64,000 bases of DNA, taken from NCBI RefSeq assembly GCF_001937065.1, contig NZ_MOWR01000001.1:310001-374000 (forward strand), written 5' to 3'. The translations under genes were made by a program, and so were the position numbers. Numbering within the stretch: position 1 is the first letter of the stretch; each line of letters starts with the position of its first letter. The notes beneath the pieces were generated by a model that saw only the letters and a program-made list of their open reading frames with translations, did no database searches and was not told the origin of the DNA. This document shows positions 51,401 through 60,669 of the stretch, in pieces. This DNA comes from Streptococcus sp. 'caviae' (GTDB lineage: Bacteria > Bacillota > Bacilli > Lactobacillales > Streptococcaceae).

Positions 51401-53584
51401 CTACAGTTCTACTTTAGCAACCACTGTTTTGGCAGCTTGACGTCCTGTTTTGTCAAGACTGACAGCTTTTAGTTCTGCTGTGTTGGTAAAGGCAACAATA
51501 ACGGTTGTTTCCCGGTCAGCAGATTTTATAGCTTCTAAGTCAGCAACCAAGAGCAAGTCGCCGGCTTCAACACGCTGACCGTCTTTTACCTTGGCTGAGA
51601 ATGGCGCGCCGTTTAAGGCAACCGTATCTAAGCCCACGTGAATGAGCACTTCCAGACCTTGATCCGTTAAAAGTCCCAGAGCGTGTTTTGTTGGAAAGAC
51701 GCTGGTAACTAAGCCCGATACAGGAGCATAGATATTGCCGTTTTCCGGTTCAACCGCAAAACCATCTCCCATCATCTTTTGTGAAAAGACTGGGTCGTGA
51801 ACTTCCGTAATTGCTATGACTTCCCCGTCAGCAACAGTTGCTACTTCTTCTGTGACACCTTTAAAGACTGCTTCTGCCGGCTGTTCTTCTTCCAAAGCAG
51901 CCAGATCCGTTTTAGGAATTTCTGCACCTGAATCCAGTAAATCCTGAATATCAGATTTCAAGACATCAGCCTTAGGGCCGTAAACAGCCTGAACACCATT
52001 GCCCTTGACAATCAGTCCCATAGCACCGGCTTTCTTCCAGCTGGCTTCATCGCCCACTTTAGCAACATCAGCTACCGTAATCCGCAGGCGGGTCATGCAA
52101 GCGTCGACATCAGCAATATTTTCCTTGCCGCCTAAGAGGTTGATGATTTTGACAATTTGTGAATTGGCATCAGCAGCTCCTGCTTTGGCGCTGCCGCTTT
52201 CAGGCGCATCATCGCTGTCATCGTAGTTACCGTTGCGGCCCGAGGTGGCAAGATTGAATTTCTTAATCATGAAATTAGCAATAAAGTACATGGCACAGCC
52301 AAAGACAACAGACACCCAAACAAAGTTGATCAAATCAATAGCCAGACCTGCTTTGATAGCCATTGGTGTTCTGGTCAAAAGCTCGATATTACCAAATGAA
52401 TGAATCCGTAAAGGAACCAGGTCTGCCATAGCAAAAGCAAGACCTTGCATCACAGCATAAACAAGATAAAGAGGCAGCGCTGCAAACATAAACATGTATT
52501 CAAGCGGTTCGGTGACCCCTGTCAAAAAGACTGCCACAGCTGCAGAGATGAACATCCCTTTGTATTTTTCTTTTTTATCCGGATCAACATTGCGGTACAT
52601 GGCAAAAGTAAGTCCCATGAGAATACCGCTGGCACCAATCATTTGCCCAACCTTGAAACGAGCCGGCGTTACTGTTGAGAGCAAGTGACGGTACTGTTCC
52701 ATATGACCGGCACCTTTAAGGTTAATCAGATCAGTCACCCAAGCCAGCCAGAGCGGATCCTGTCCAAATACCTGAGCTCCCTTGCTGGCACCTGTCAGAA
52801 CAACATAGGTACCGCCCAGTGAAGTATAGTTCATTGGAATAGTCAGCATGTGGTGCAGACCAAACGGCAAGAGCAGACGCTCCAAAGTACCATAAAGGAA
52901 AGGAGCTAAAAACGGTGCTGAATTTTGCGAAGATGCAATCCACATACCAAAGCCGTTGATACCAGACTGAATAACCGGCCAAACAACTGACAGGATCAGA
53001 GCTACAATGGTTGAGCGAACAATAACAACAAAAGGCACAAAACGTTTCCCGTTGAAGAAAGATAAAACGTCGGGCAGTTTGCGGAAATTGTAGTATTTAT
53101 TATAGGCTGTCGCGCCGACAAAACCGGAAATAATACCGACAAAGACACCCATGTTCAAGGCAGGCTGGCCGAGAACATTGATAAAGTAGTCAGACACGTG
53201 CATTTTCCCGCCAAAGATATTGTGAACATAGCTGGATTTATCAGCAATCATATCTAAGGAAACTCCGTAAAAATTCCCTGTGATAAGATTGATCAGGATA
53301 AAAGCAATAGCTGCGGCAAAAGCACCGCCGGCACGTTCCTTAGCCCAGCTGCCGCCGATTGCCAGCGCAAATAAGATATGAAGGTTATTGATAACGCCCC
53401 AGCCGATTTGAGCAATGATATTTGCAACCGTCACCAAGATAGTTGATTTGGGATCGATCAAGGCTAAAGAATTACCAATCGAAACCATTAAACCTGCAGC
53501 AGGCATAACAGCAATAACAACCATTAAACATTTTCCGAACTTTTGCCAGAATTCAAAAGTGAAAAGCTGTTTATAATTTTTCAT
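51401..53584 (-). CDS. malT: PTS glucose/maltose-type EIICBA
   Basis: A 727-residue permease: EIIC (1 to about 450; GTLERLLLPFGLHHMLTIP, GVTEPLEYMFMF), EIIB with the phosphocysteine in DVDACMTRLRI, and EIIA with the histidine in EVLIHVGLDTV. It resembles the S. mutans maltose permease MalT (also called PtsG) and lies in the same neighbourhood near rel. Maltose is the likelier substrate; glucose is possible. ATG 53584 follows GGGAGGTAAAA; ten upstream in-frame codons run through the operator. Confidence 0.82.
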   Translation of the reverse strand: MKNYKQLFTFEFWQKFGKCLMVVIAVMPAAGLMVSIGNSLALIDPKSTILVTVANIIAQIGWGVINNLHILFALAIGGSWAKERAGGAFAAAIAFILINLITGNFYGVSLDMIADKSSYVHNIFGGKMHVSDYFINVLGQPALNMGVFVGIISGFVGATAYNKYYNFRKLPDVLSFFNGKRFVPFVVIVRSTIVALILSVVWPVIQSGINGFGMWIASSQNSAPFLAPFLYGTLERLLLPFGLHHMLTIPMNYTSLGGTYVVLTGASKGAQVFGQDPLWLAWVTDLINLKGAGHMEQYRHLLSTVTPARFKVGQMIGASGILMGLTFAMYRNVDPDKKEKYKGMFISAAVAVFLTGVTEPLEYMFMFAALPLYLVYAVMQGLAFAMADLVPLRIHSFGNIELLTRTPMAIKAGLAIDLINFVWVSVVFGCAMYFIANFMIKKFNLATSGRNGNYDDSDDAPESGSAKAGAADANSQIVKIINLLGGKENIADVDACMTRLRITVADVAKVGDEASWKKAGAMGLIVKGNGVQAVYGPKADVLKSDIQDLLDSGAEIPKTDLAALEEEQPAEAVFKGVTEEVATVADGEVIAITEVHDPVFSQKMMGDGFAVEPENGNIYAPVSGLVTSVFPTKHALGLLTDQGLEVLIHVGLDTVALNGAPFSAKVKDGQRVEAGDLLLVADLEAIKSADRETTVIVAFTNTAELKAVSLDKTGRQAAKTVVAKVEL

Positions 53585-53597
53585 TTTTACCTCCCAC

Positions 53598-53622
53598 GCA
53601 AACGTTTTATGCAAACGTTTGC
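53598..53622. promoter_or_regulatory. Tandem LacI-type operator at the maltose PTS gene
   Basis: GCAAACGTTTTA (53598-53609) and the perfect palindrome GCAAACGTTTGC (53611-53622), one base apart, directly upstream of the ribosome binding site. They are likely targets of the adjacent LacI-family regulator or of CcpA. Confidence 0.7.
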
Positions 53623-53697
53623 AAATTGATACTATTATTATATCATGAAATATTTTTTTGTAAAGACCTTTTTAAAAATTAAGCAAAAAAAGAAAGC

Positions 53698-53733
53698 CTG
53701 CTTAGCAGCCAATTACTTGCCAAAGCTAAGCAG
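53698..53733 (-). terminator. Terminator after the LacI-family regulator
   Basis: CTGCTTAGC (minus) and GCTAAGCAG with an 18-base loop, followed by GCTTTCTTTTTTTGC. Confidence 0.8.
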
Positions 53734-53767
53734 ACGTCTTGGATTAATTCTCACGAACGGAGAACAT

Positions 53768-54781
53768 TCACTCTTTACGATTGGACCGGGTTGAGTCCCT
53801 TTCAATAATCTGATGGGGAATCGTCAGCGAGCTTTCCCCTTCTGCCTTACCCAAAATCAGCTCTGCGGCCTTGCTTCCCAACTGATAAGGAAAGATATCA
53901 ACCGAGGTCAGCGCAGGCGTCGCCAGTTCACTGACGATGGAGTTGTTAAAGCTGATCATGGCAAAGGAATCCCCAGGAAGATCCAGCTTTTTAAACAGGC
54001 GCTGCAGCCGGATGGCCATAATATCATCACAGGCCACAAAAGCTTCCAGACAGGGATTTTTTGCTAAAAAGGAACTTAAAACCGCAAGATTGGCGCTGTC
54101 ATCAATTCTTGACAGGTGCAGCTTCCTGGTTTTTTGCCCCTGCTCTTTCATGACCTTGGCATAGCCCAGATAACGGCTGGCCTGCACCAGCTCATCCATG
54201 TCCGTATAGGCATAAGCAATGTTATGATACCCCTTATCAACAAGAAACCGGGCAGCATCCTGACCTGCTAAAGTATTGTTATTATCCACAAATTGAATGC
54301 CCTTTTGCGCAGCATTATAAGATTCCCCCACAACCACACAGGATACTTGGACTTTTTGCACAAATTGAAAAACCTTATCATTGGCCTTTGAATAGAGAAA
54401 GATGAATTTAGCAATATTGCCGCTGCGAATCAGAGTTTCGATATTGGCAATTAATTCATCTTCTGTCCGCCCTGTTGCCAAGCTGACCATGTAATGGTTA
54501 TCTGTACAGACTCCTGATATGCCTTGAATAATCTGCATGAAGAAGGGATTGTTGCCCAGCGATTCTTGGCTTTCGCGAACAGGCAGAACAACTCCGATTG
54601 TGTTGGAGCGCCGTTTAACCAAATTTTGGGCTGAGTAATTGGGAGAATAATTCAGCTCTTTCATCGCCCTGCGGACACGTTCCTTGGTTGCCTGACTGAT
54701 CATATCATTGTCATGCATGGCACGGGATGCTGTCGAAGCTGAAACGCCTGCTAATTTTGCGACATCTTTAATAGTTGCCAT
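53768..54781 (-). CDS. malR: LacI-family regulator, probable maltose repressor MalR
   Basis: A 337-residue repressor. N-terminal MATIKDVAKLAGVSASTASR and NYSPNYSAQNLVKRRSNTIG hinge, then a sugar-binding domain (NTIGVVLPVRESQ). It lies directly upstream of, and on the same strand as, the maltose-type PTS gene with its tandem operator, and a terminator separates the two. The MalR assignment rests on this context. ATG 54781 agrees with the family N-terminus; a 14-codon upstream extension is rejected. Confidence 0.78.
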   Translation of the reverse strand: MATIKDVAKLAGVSASTASRAMHDNDMISQATKERVRRAMKELNYSPNYSAQNLVKRRSNTIGVVLPVRESQESLGNNPFFMQIIQGISGVCTDNHYMVSLATGRTEDELIANIETLIRSGNIAKFIFLYSKANDKVFQFVQKVQVSCVVVGESYNAAQKGIQFVDNNNTLAGQDAARFLVDKGYHNIAYAYTDMDELVQASRYLGYAKVMKEQGQKTRKLHLSRIDDSANLAVLSSFLAKNPCLEAFVACDDIMAIRLQRLFKKLDLPGDSFAMISFNNSIVSELATPALTSVDIFPYQLGSKAAELILGKAEGESSLTIPHQIIERDSTRSNRKE

Positions 54782-54877
54782 AGGTCTTCTTTCTAATCTT
54801 TTTGTTAATTCTAGAATAGTCATTTTTCAGTGGCGTGTCAAGAGAAAGTGAGATGTTAAAAATTATTCACTTTTTAA

Positions 54878-54906
54878 TTGACAAAGGCCTTCGATAGTGA
54901 TATATT
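54878..54906 (+). promoter_or_regulatory. Promoter of the small Xre cassette
   Basis: TTGACA (54878-54883), 17-base spacer, TATATT (54901-54906), then AAGAAAGAAGGT before the ATG at 54964. Confidence 0.7.
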
Positions 54907-54963
54907 TATAACAGAAACAGTTATAAATAATTAACATTTCGATAAAGAAAGAAGGTCTGTTTT

Positions 54964-55539
54964 ATGAAAAACCGTGTCTGCAAATGGATTATTCTCATTT
55001 GGCTGATGACAATGTTCGGGCTTTGGTTTTTAACGCCGTCGACTGAAAACCCTTGGCTAAAAAATACCGTCTTTCTCATCACCCTAGCTGTCCAAGCAAT
55101 CGTCTTTCTAGCCGTAAGCAAAATACCTCAAACCAAAAAAGAAGACCGCTATTTCGGGCTGACTGAAAAACTTTACAGCCTGACCATCTTTGCAGCTATG
55201 GGCATTTATATAAAGGGCGTTTGGGCCATTACCCCCAATACCACTCCCGTCTGGATAAAGCATGTCTTTTTAGGCTTGGTTCTGTTGGTTCTAGCTATTT
55301 TCTTTCTCTACTTTATTTTCAAAAAAGTGGAGGAAAAACCTGATGAACGTTTCTATGCTGACTTAGCCAAGGCTGCCTGCCTTACCTTAAGTTTGATCTT
55401 AGCCTGCTTGATGATTTTGAGCATCGTCACCTTCTTTTTCCCATTTACCCTAACAGCCGGTATGATCCTAATCTTCGGAGCAGCTATGATTTTGGCTTTT
55501 GATATTGCTTTTTTCCTCTTTGAGAAAAGGGGTGCTTAG
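54964..55539 (+). CDS. Six-helix membrane protein of unknown function
   Basis: A 191-residue protein with about six hydrophobic segments (10-24, 34-50, 70-85, 95-118, 135-155, 160-185) and a cytoplasmic loop KKVEEKPDERFYADLAKAAC. It forms an operon with the Xre regulator that starts two bases after it. Such membrane protein/Xre pairs occur in many Firmicutes, often with the regulator controlling its own operon; the function is unknown. Confidence 0.65.
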   Translation: MKNRVCKWIILIWLMTMFGLWFLTPSTENPWLKNTVFLITLAVQAIVFLAVSKIPQTKKEDRYFGLTEKLYSLTIFAAMGIYIKGVWAITPNTTPVWIKHVFLGLVLLVLAIFFLYFIFKKVEEKPDERFYADLAKAACLTLSLILACLMILSIVTFFFPFTLTAGMILIFGAAMILAFDIAFFLFEKRGA

Positions 55540-55540
55540 T

Positions 55541-55756
55541 ATGGCTAATATTACGACTAAGCTCAAAGAACTGCGCAAGGCCAAAAAAATGAGCCAGCAG
55601 GAACTGGCACAATTAGTCGGCGTGCGCCGCGAAACCATTGTTCACCTGGAAAACAACCGTTATAATCCCTCTCTTGAAATGGCTCTCAAAATCGCCGAGA
55701 TTTTCCAGCTGCCCGTGGAAGATATTTTTCAACTGAATAAGGAGGAAGACTCATGA
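55541..55756 (+). CDS. Small Xre-family transcriptional regulator
   Basis: A 71-residue single-domain helix-turn-helix protein: LRKAKKMSQQELAQLVGVRR followed by ETIVHLENNRYNPSLEMALK. This is the YozG/Cro-like type. AAAGGGG precedes the ATG; its TGA overlaps the next ATG. A longer frame starting inside the membrane protein gene is rejected. Confidence 0.85.
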   Translation: MANITTKLKELRKAKKMSQQELAQLVGVRRETIVHLENNRYNPSLEMALKIAEIFQLPVEDIFQLNKEEDS

Positions 55757-55941
55757 ACACACAAACCTGCCCTTACTGTGGGGAAAATCAATTTGTCACA
55801 GCCAAGCAAAATAAAGGCTATGCTGGCATTTCACGTTCAGGCAATGCCTCTGGTCTGGGGCAATCGCTCTGCCTAGAAATCTGCAAAAACTGTGGAACGG
55901 TTGTTCGATTTTTTGTGGAAAATCCTGAAAAATTAAGTTAG
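55753..55941 (+). CDS. Small zinc-ribbon protein
   Basis: A 62-residue protein with two CxxC knuckles, CPYCG near the N-terminus and CKNCG near the C-terminus, which would bind one zinc. It overlaps the Xre gene by four bases and ends the operon before a strong terminator. No function is known; it has the look of a short nucleic-acid or protein-binding module. Confidence 0.75.
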   Translation: MNTQTCPYCGENQFVTAKQNKGYAGISRSGNASGLGQSLCLEICKNCGTVVRFFVENPEKLS

Positions 55942-55949
55942 ATTACACA

Positions 55950-55982
55950 AAGAAGCTGTCCAGTACAAACAGCTTCTTTTTT
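55950..55982 (+). terminator. Terminator of the Xre cassette
   Basis: AAGAAGCTGT (55950-55959) and ACAGCTTCTT (55969-55978) followed by TTTT; it touches the stop codon of the convergent rsmE. Confidence 0.85.
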
Positions 55983-56724
55983 ACTTCATCAATTCTAAGG
56001 CGTAAGACACTGCACTTAAAGCATACAGCGGAGCGGTTTCTGTCCGCATGATACGGGGACCAAGTCCAACTTTGACAGCCCCTGCTTGCTCAAAGGCTTG
56101 GATTTCAGCAGGTGAAATGCCGCCCTCTGGACCAAAGATGAAAAGAAATTTCTGCCCCTCTTCAGCAAGCGCCAATTCACGCGCCAAGGCAGCAGTTTCC
56201 CCTTCTTTGGCAGATTCTTCATAGGCAAGCAGAATTTTATCAAAATGGGCCAGCTGAGCCAGAAAATCAGCTTTCTTCTCGAAGAGTTTAACCTGAGGAA
56301 TGGCATTGCGTTTGGATTGCTCAGCTGCTCCTTGAACAATCTTGGCCAATTTATCAGCTTTCTTAGCCAGTTTTTTGCTGTCCCATTTGGCCACAGACCA
56401 GTCAGCCGGAAAGGCCCAGAGAGCATGCGTCCCCAGTTCGGTCGTCTTTTGCGCCAGAAATTCTAATTTATCCCCCTTGGGAAAACCTGAAGCGATAGTC
56501 ACTTGCACCGGCATTTCCACATTGTCTGACAGCTCCTCTGTGATTTCAAACCTGTGTGCCTGGGCATCGGTCACACGCGCTAACCGTTTGATTCCATCAT
56601 CAAAAACCAGCACCGCCTCATCACCCTCGGTCAAACGCATGACCTGAAACATGTGCTTGATGGTATCCTTATCGGTAATGGTCACAAACTTATCCGCTCT
56701 GCCATTTACAAAATACTGCTGCAT
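55981..56724 (-). CDS. rsmE: 16S rRNA m3U1498 methyltransferase RsmE
   Basis: A 247-residue SPOUT methyltransferase with N-terminal PUA-like domain (MQQYFVNGRADKFV, DTIKHMFQVMRL) and the knot motifs FIFGPEGGISPAEI and VGLGPRIMRTETAPLYALS. It methylates N3 of U1498 in 16S rRNA. It starts directly after the stop of prmA. Confidence 0.94.
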   Translation of the reverse strand: MQQYFVNGRADKFVTITDKDTIKHMFQVMRLTEGDEAVLVFDDGIKRLARVTDAQAHRFEITEELSDNVEMPVQVTIASGFPKGDKLEFLAQKTTELGTHALWAFPADWSVAKWDSKKLAKKADKLAKIVQGAAEQSKRNAIPQVKLFEKKADFLAQLAHFDKILLAYEESAKEGETAALARELALAEEGQKFLFIFGPEGGISPAEIQAFEQAGAVKVGLGPRIMRTETAPLYALSAVSYALELMK

Positions 56725-57678
56725 CTAGCCTCCTATTATACCTAAAATATCGTCTGTCTTCCTAAACACCAAAGCGTTCCACTCCCCCTGAACCATGTGG
56801 GTCTCAAGGAAAAAGCCTGCGCTGTAAGCCGCTTCGAGCACCATATCCAACTTCTCGCTAATAATGCCGGACATAATGAGGTAGCCTTCATCCTTGATTA
56901 GACGGTAGGCATCCTCTGTCAGATTGACCAGAATATCTGCCAAAATATTAGCCACAATGACATCCGCCTCCTGAGTCACGCCTTTCAGTAAATCGCCCGC
57001 TGCCACATGGATATTGCCCGTCCCAGCATTGAGATCAATATTTTCCTGAGCCACACGCACCGCCACATCATCGAGGTCGTAAGCGTAAATGTCCTTGGCG
57101 CCCAGAAGAGAGCTGGCTATGGAGAGTACTCCTGACCCTGTGCCCACATCAAGCACCGTCTCGCCGCCGCGCAGAACCTGCTCCAGCGCAAAGAGACTCA
57201 TCTTGGTTGTTGGGTGTGTTCCAGTCCCAAAGGCCATACCAGGATCCAAGCGAATAATCTTTTCTTCGCCGGCTGCTTCATAGACCGTCCAAGACGGTAC
57301 GATAGTCAAATCATGGGTGATGCGGGCAGGCTCATAGTATTTCTTCCAGTTTTCTGCCCAGTCTTCCTCAGCTAGTTCCTGAGTGAAGAGCTCCACCCGA
57401 CCTGTCTCCAGACCAAAATCAGAAAGCTTGGCCAAGCGCTGGCTGACGTCTCTTTCGATGTCTTCCATATTGACCGTCTCAGGATAATAGGCAGTGATTT
57501 TGACCGTTTCAACCTGCTCAACTTCCGGAAAAAGCTCGCCGTATTTGCCGACGCCGCCAAGATAGTCCGCACTGTCATCAATCGCAACCCCTTGGCTGCC
57601 GGATTCGATTAAAATATTAGAGGCCGCTTCTTCTGCCTCACGATTCACACGAATAGTTAGTTCTTGCCAGTTGTTCAT
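56725..57678 (-). CDS. prmA: Ribosomal protein L11 methyltransferase PrmA
   Basis: A 317-residue class I methyltransferase: N-terminal L11-binding domain ([20 protein letters not shown]), then [13 protein letters not shown] and the SAM site [15 protein letters not shown], and [10 protein letters not shown]. It trimethylates L11. Co-transcribed with rsmE, as in many Firmicutes. Confidence 0.95.
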   Translation of the reverse strand: MNNWQELTIRVNREAEEAASNILIESGSQGVAIDDSADYLGGVGKYGELFPEVEQVETVKITAYYPETVNMEDIERDVSQRLAKLSDFGLETGRVELFTQELAEEDWAENWKKYYEPARITHDLTIVPSWTVYEAAGEEKIIRLDPGMAFGTGTHPTTKMSLFALEQVLRGGETVLDVGTGSGVLSIASSLLGAKDIYAYDLDDVAVRVAQENIDLNAGTGNIHVAAGDLLKGVTQEADVIVANILADILVNLTEDAYRLIKDEGYLIMSGIISEKLDMVLEAAYSAGFFLETHMVQGEWNALVFRKTDDILGIIGG

Positions 57679-57831
57679 AATTTAAGATACCAAGCCCGTA
57701 AAACACAAAGTCAAAATAGGAAGCCTCCGACCATGCTGGCATCTAGGAGAGCTTTATTTTTTGGCTCAGTGCTTAGGGCGGGTTCAGTTAGCCCTGCTAA
57801 CCAAACTTCCTTTCTATGTATTTTTCCTTGT

Positions 57832-58302
57832 CTAATACCTCGGATAAGGGTAAAATTCCCTTTCTTTGAGTTCTGCTCTGCCCTGGTCAAAAGCTGCGCT
57901 GTCCCAAGCAATAGCAAAGTCTTCTGCCTCATCATCTGCCAGAAAATCCATCAAATCACTCAAGCCCTCTGAAGCAGTTTCATTTAAAAATTGGGCAAAA
58001 TAGGCCAAGAATTCGCGCGATAAGCCCTTCTTGGGCTCATAGGGAATGCTCACCAAGTAATCTTCCGCAGTAAACTGCGATTTTTCGGGATTGTAAAAGA
58101 GGACATAATCCTCAAAAACAATATCTTCACTGGAAACCTCGCCCCTGTCGTCAATAGTTTCCACGCTGTCAGCGTTCTGCGCCTCCAAAATAAAGGTGAC
58201 CTCTACTGCATGATTTTTCTTTTGCCAATCCATAGCAAAGTCAAAATCCAAATGTTTGTCTAACTCTTCTTCCAGCACTGATAAAAAGCCGTATTTCGCC
58301 AT
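57832..58302 (-). CDS. DUF3013 family protein
   Basis: A 156-residue acidic protein starting MAKYGFLSVLEEELDKHLDF, the DUF3013 opening found throughout streptococci upstream of prmA. No signal or membrane segment. Function unknown. ATG 58302 follows TGGAGAAAC; an ATG four codons earlier overlaps that site. The 150 bases between it and prmA hold no recognised gene. Confidence 0.8.
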   Translation of the reverse strand: MAKYGFLSVLEEELDKHLDFDFAMDWQKKNHAVEVTFILEAQNADSVETIDDRGEVSSEDIVFEDYVLFYNPEKSQFTAEDYLVSIPYEPKKGLSREFLAYFAQFLNETASEGLSDLMDFLADDEAEDFAIAWDSAAFDQGRAELKEREFYPYPRY

Positions 58303-58505
58303 CAGTTTCTCCATCTAATGTCATTTTCTTCCATTATAACATATAAGATTTTCATAAGAGCTCCGAGAACAAATTTTTGCACCGGCAGCAAGTTTGCAAA
58401 CCATCAGCAGCAAACAGTTTGTAAGTTCAAGCATACCCGCTGTCCTGCAAAAACATCTTTTTGACAAAATGTGTTACAATAGTGCTAAAAAGCCGAGGTG
58501 TCAAC

Positions 58506-58997
58506 ATGCTGATTAAACCTATGGAACTAATGGAACTTGACCAAGTTATTGCACTGGAAAATGCGGTTTGGTCAAGCGAAAATACGCCTGTTTCCTTACC
58601 TCTTGCCAGTAAGGATAAACTGATTAAAAGTTTTGAAAAGGGCAGGCATTTCTTAGTGGCTAAAGAAAAGGACCGCATTCTGGCTGTCCTTGATTACGGT
58701 TCGCTCTATTCCTTTCCAAGCGGCAGCCATGTTGTTAGCTTTGGTATCGCAGTTGATAGCAGCCAGCGCAGAAAAGGTATTGGCAAGAAACTGATTCAGG
58801 CTTTTCTAGACACTGTCAAAAATGATTATCAAATCGTTATCATTCATGTGCTGTCTACTAATTGCCCTGCTATTGCTTTTTATGAAAGCTTGGGCTTTTG
58901 CCTAGAAGCACGTTTAAAGCGGCAGTTCTTTCTTCGCAGTCAGTATGTTGACGATCTTATTTTTAGTTTTGACCTGAAAGAACGCCCTGCAGCCTAA
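58506..58997 (+). CDS. GNAT-family N-acetyltransferase
   Basis: A 163-residue acetyltransferase. The acetyl-CoA motif is VDSSQRRKGIGKKLIQAFL, followed by the VLSTNCPAIAFYESLGF C-terminal motif. The substrate is unknown. ATG 58506 is preceded by CCGAGGTG; fifteen upstream codons are rejected because they run into the promoter (TTGACA near 58461). Confidence 0.85.
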   Translation: MLIKPMELMELDQVIALENAVWSSENTPVSLPLASKDKLIKSFEKGRHFLVAKEKDRILAVLDYGSLYSFPSGSHVVSFGIAVDSSQRRKGIGKKLIQAFLDTVKNDYQIVIIHVLSTNCPAIAFYESLGFCLEARLKRQFFLRSQYVDDLIFSFDLKERPAA

Positions 58998-59027
58998 CTG
59001 CTGTAAAAAAACAAAGAAAGGAAATTC

Positions 59028-60296
59028 ATGATTAATAATCTAGCTTTGCGCATGCGTCCGCGGGATATTGCTGAAGTAATCGGGCAGCAGCATTTGGTCG
59101 GTGAGGGGAAAATCATTTCGCGCATGGTCGCAGCCAATCGCCTGTCATCAATGATTCTTTACGGACCGCCCGGTATCGGCAAAACATCTATCGCTGCTGC
59201 TATTGCCGGAACCACAAAATATGCTTTTCGTACATTCAACGCGACGACAGATACCAAAAAACGTCTGCAGGAAATTGCCGAAGAGGCTAAATTCTCAGGC
59301 GGTCTGGTGCTTCTTTTAGATGAAATCCATCGTCTGGACAAAACGAAACAGGACTTTTTGCTACCGCTTTTAGAAAACGGCCAAATCATTATGATTGGGG
59401 CAACAACTGAGAATCCCTTCTTTTCAGTGACACCTGCCATCAGAAGCCGGGTTCAGATTTTCGAGCTGGAACCACTGGCCGCTGATGACATCAAACAAGC
59501 CCTCAAATCTGCCCTTGCTGACAAAGAACGGGGCTTTGATTTTGAGGTAAAGCTGGATGAGGATGCCCTTGATTTTATTGCTCTGGCAACCAACGGCGAT
59601 TTGCGTTCGGCTTATAACTCACTTGACTTAGCCGTCATGTCTACCCGGCCTGATGACAGCGGCTTGCGCCATATCACCTTAGATACTGTCGAAAACAGTC
59701 TGCAGCGCAGCTATATTACCATGGATAAAGACGGAGACGGTCATTACGACGTCCTGTCTGCCCTGCAAAAGTCCATTCGCGGTTCAGACGTCAATGCCAG
59801 CCTGCACTATGCAGCCCGACTGATTGAGGCGGGAGATCTGCCCAGCTTAGCCAGACGGCTGATTGTCATTGCTTATGAAGATATCGGGCTGGCTAATCCC
59901 GACGCCCAAATTCATACCGTAACAGCACTTGAAGCTGCCAAACAGATTGGTTTTCCTGAGGCCAGAATCCTAATTGCCAATGTCGTGATTGATCTGGCTT
60001 TGTCTCCCAAGTCCAATTCTGCCTATGAAGCTATTGATGCGGCTCTGGCTGACCTTAGGCAAAATGGAAATCTTCCCATACCCCGCCATCTGCGTGACGG
60101 ACATTACGCGGGCAGCAAGGAACTGGGCAATGCCCAAGGTTATAAATACCCGCATGCCTATCCTGAAAAATGGGTCAAACAGCAATACCTCCCCGATAAA
60201 ATCAAAGGAGCTGACTATTTCACAGCCAATCAAACCGGCAAATATGAACGAGCTCTGGGAGCTAACAAGGACAAAATCGATGAACTCCTAAAGTAA
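59028..60296 (+). CDS. rarA: Replication-associated recombination protein RarA
   Basis: A 422-residue AAA+ ATPase: Walker A YGPPGIGKTS, Walker B LLLDEIHRLDKTKQDF, sensor-1 IGATTENPFF, and the C-terminal tetramerisation domain ending with YKYPHAYPEKWVKQQYLP. It acts at stalled forks. It starts 30 bases after the GNAT gene. 6S RNA lies directly downstream, as in many Firmicutes. Confidence 0.94.
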   Translation: MINNLALRMRPRDIAEVIGQQHLVGEGKIISRMVAANRLSSMILYGPPGIGKTSIAAAIAGTTKYAFRTFNATTDTKKRLQEIAEEAKFSGGLVLLLDEIHRLDKTKQDFLLPLLENGQIIMIGATTENPFFSVTPAIRSRVQIFELEPLAADDIKQALKSALADKERGFDFEVKLDEDALDFIALATNGDLRSAYNSLDLAVMSTRPDDSGLRHITLDTVENSLQRSYITMDKDGDGHYDVLSALQKSIRGSDVNASLHYAARLIEAGDLPSLARRLIVIAYEDIGLANPDAQIHTVTALEAAKQIGFPEARILIANVVIDLALSPKSNSAYEAIDAALADLRQNGNLPIPRHLRDGHYAGSKELGNAQGYKYPHAYPEKWVKQQYLPDKIKGADYFTANQTGKYERALGANKDKIDELLK

Positions 60297-60324
60297 GGCG
60301 ACCAGAAAAAATTAAATTTTTAGC

Positions 60325-60352
60325 TTGAAATTTTTGAACAATATGGTATCAT
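60325..60352 (+). promoter_or_regulatory. 6S RNA promoter
   Basis: TTGAAA (60325-60330), 16 bases, TATCAT (60347-60352) with a TGG just before it; transcription should start near 60358. Confidence 0.6.
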
Positions 60353-60357
60353 AATTA

Positions 60358-60553
60358 GAGAAGATTGCTGTGGCATACGAATTCACATCCAAGTGTTGAC
60401 CGACTATTTTTTTGTATTATCGGGAAACAGAAGTCATTCTCCAGTATGCAGGCCGTTCCACGCGGAAGCAACTAAAGGAGAAGCGAGTTGCCCACCTGCT
60501 TTAAGTGTGCGGGTTCAATACAAAACGTGAATCATCGGTGCCAATACAGCATT
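60358..60553 (+). ncRNA. ssrS: 6S RNA
   Basis: About 195 bases with the 6S layout: the ends pair (GCTGTGGCA near 60366-60374 with TGCCAATACAGC at 60539-60550), and the middle has a GC-containing stem region around a long unpaired centre. Its place after rarA agrees with Firmicutes. 6S RNA binds housekeeping RNA polymerase as a promoter mimic. The exact ends are estimates; the 3' end is no more than a few bases before the tRNA. Confidence 0.75.
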
Positions 60554-60555
60554 TT

Positions 60556-60628
60556 GCCTCCTTAGCTCAGTTGGTAGAGCAGTGGACTCTTAATCCATGG
60601 GTCACAGGTTCGAGCCCTGTAGGGGGTA
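60556..60628 (+). tRNA. tRNA-Lys (anticodon CUU)
   Basis: 73 bases fold into a full cloverleaf: acceptor GCCTCCT/AGGGGGT, anticodon stem GTGGA/TCCAT with loop CTCTTAA (anticodon CTT at 60589-60591), T arm ACAGG-TTCGAGC-CCTGT. CCA is not encoded. It reads AAG. It starts about two bases after 6S RNA. Confidence 0.93.
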
Positions 60629-60641
60629 TCTAACTCAACAG

Positions 60642-60669
60642 AGAAAAGCCTGTCATATCGGGCTTTTCT
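60642..60669 (+). terminator. Terminator after tRNA-Lys
   Basis: AGAAAAGCC (60642-60650) and GGCTTTTCT (60661-60669), followed by TTATGC. Confidence 0.7.

Noticed and set aside
57680..57831. Gene between prmA and DUF3013
   Set aside because: Short frames only, no ribosome binding site, nothing recognisable.
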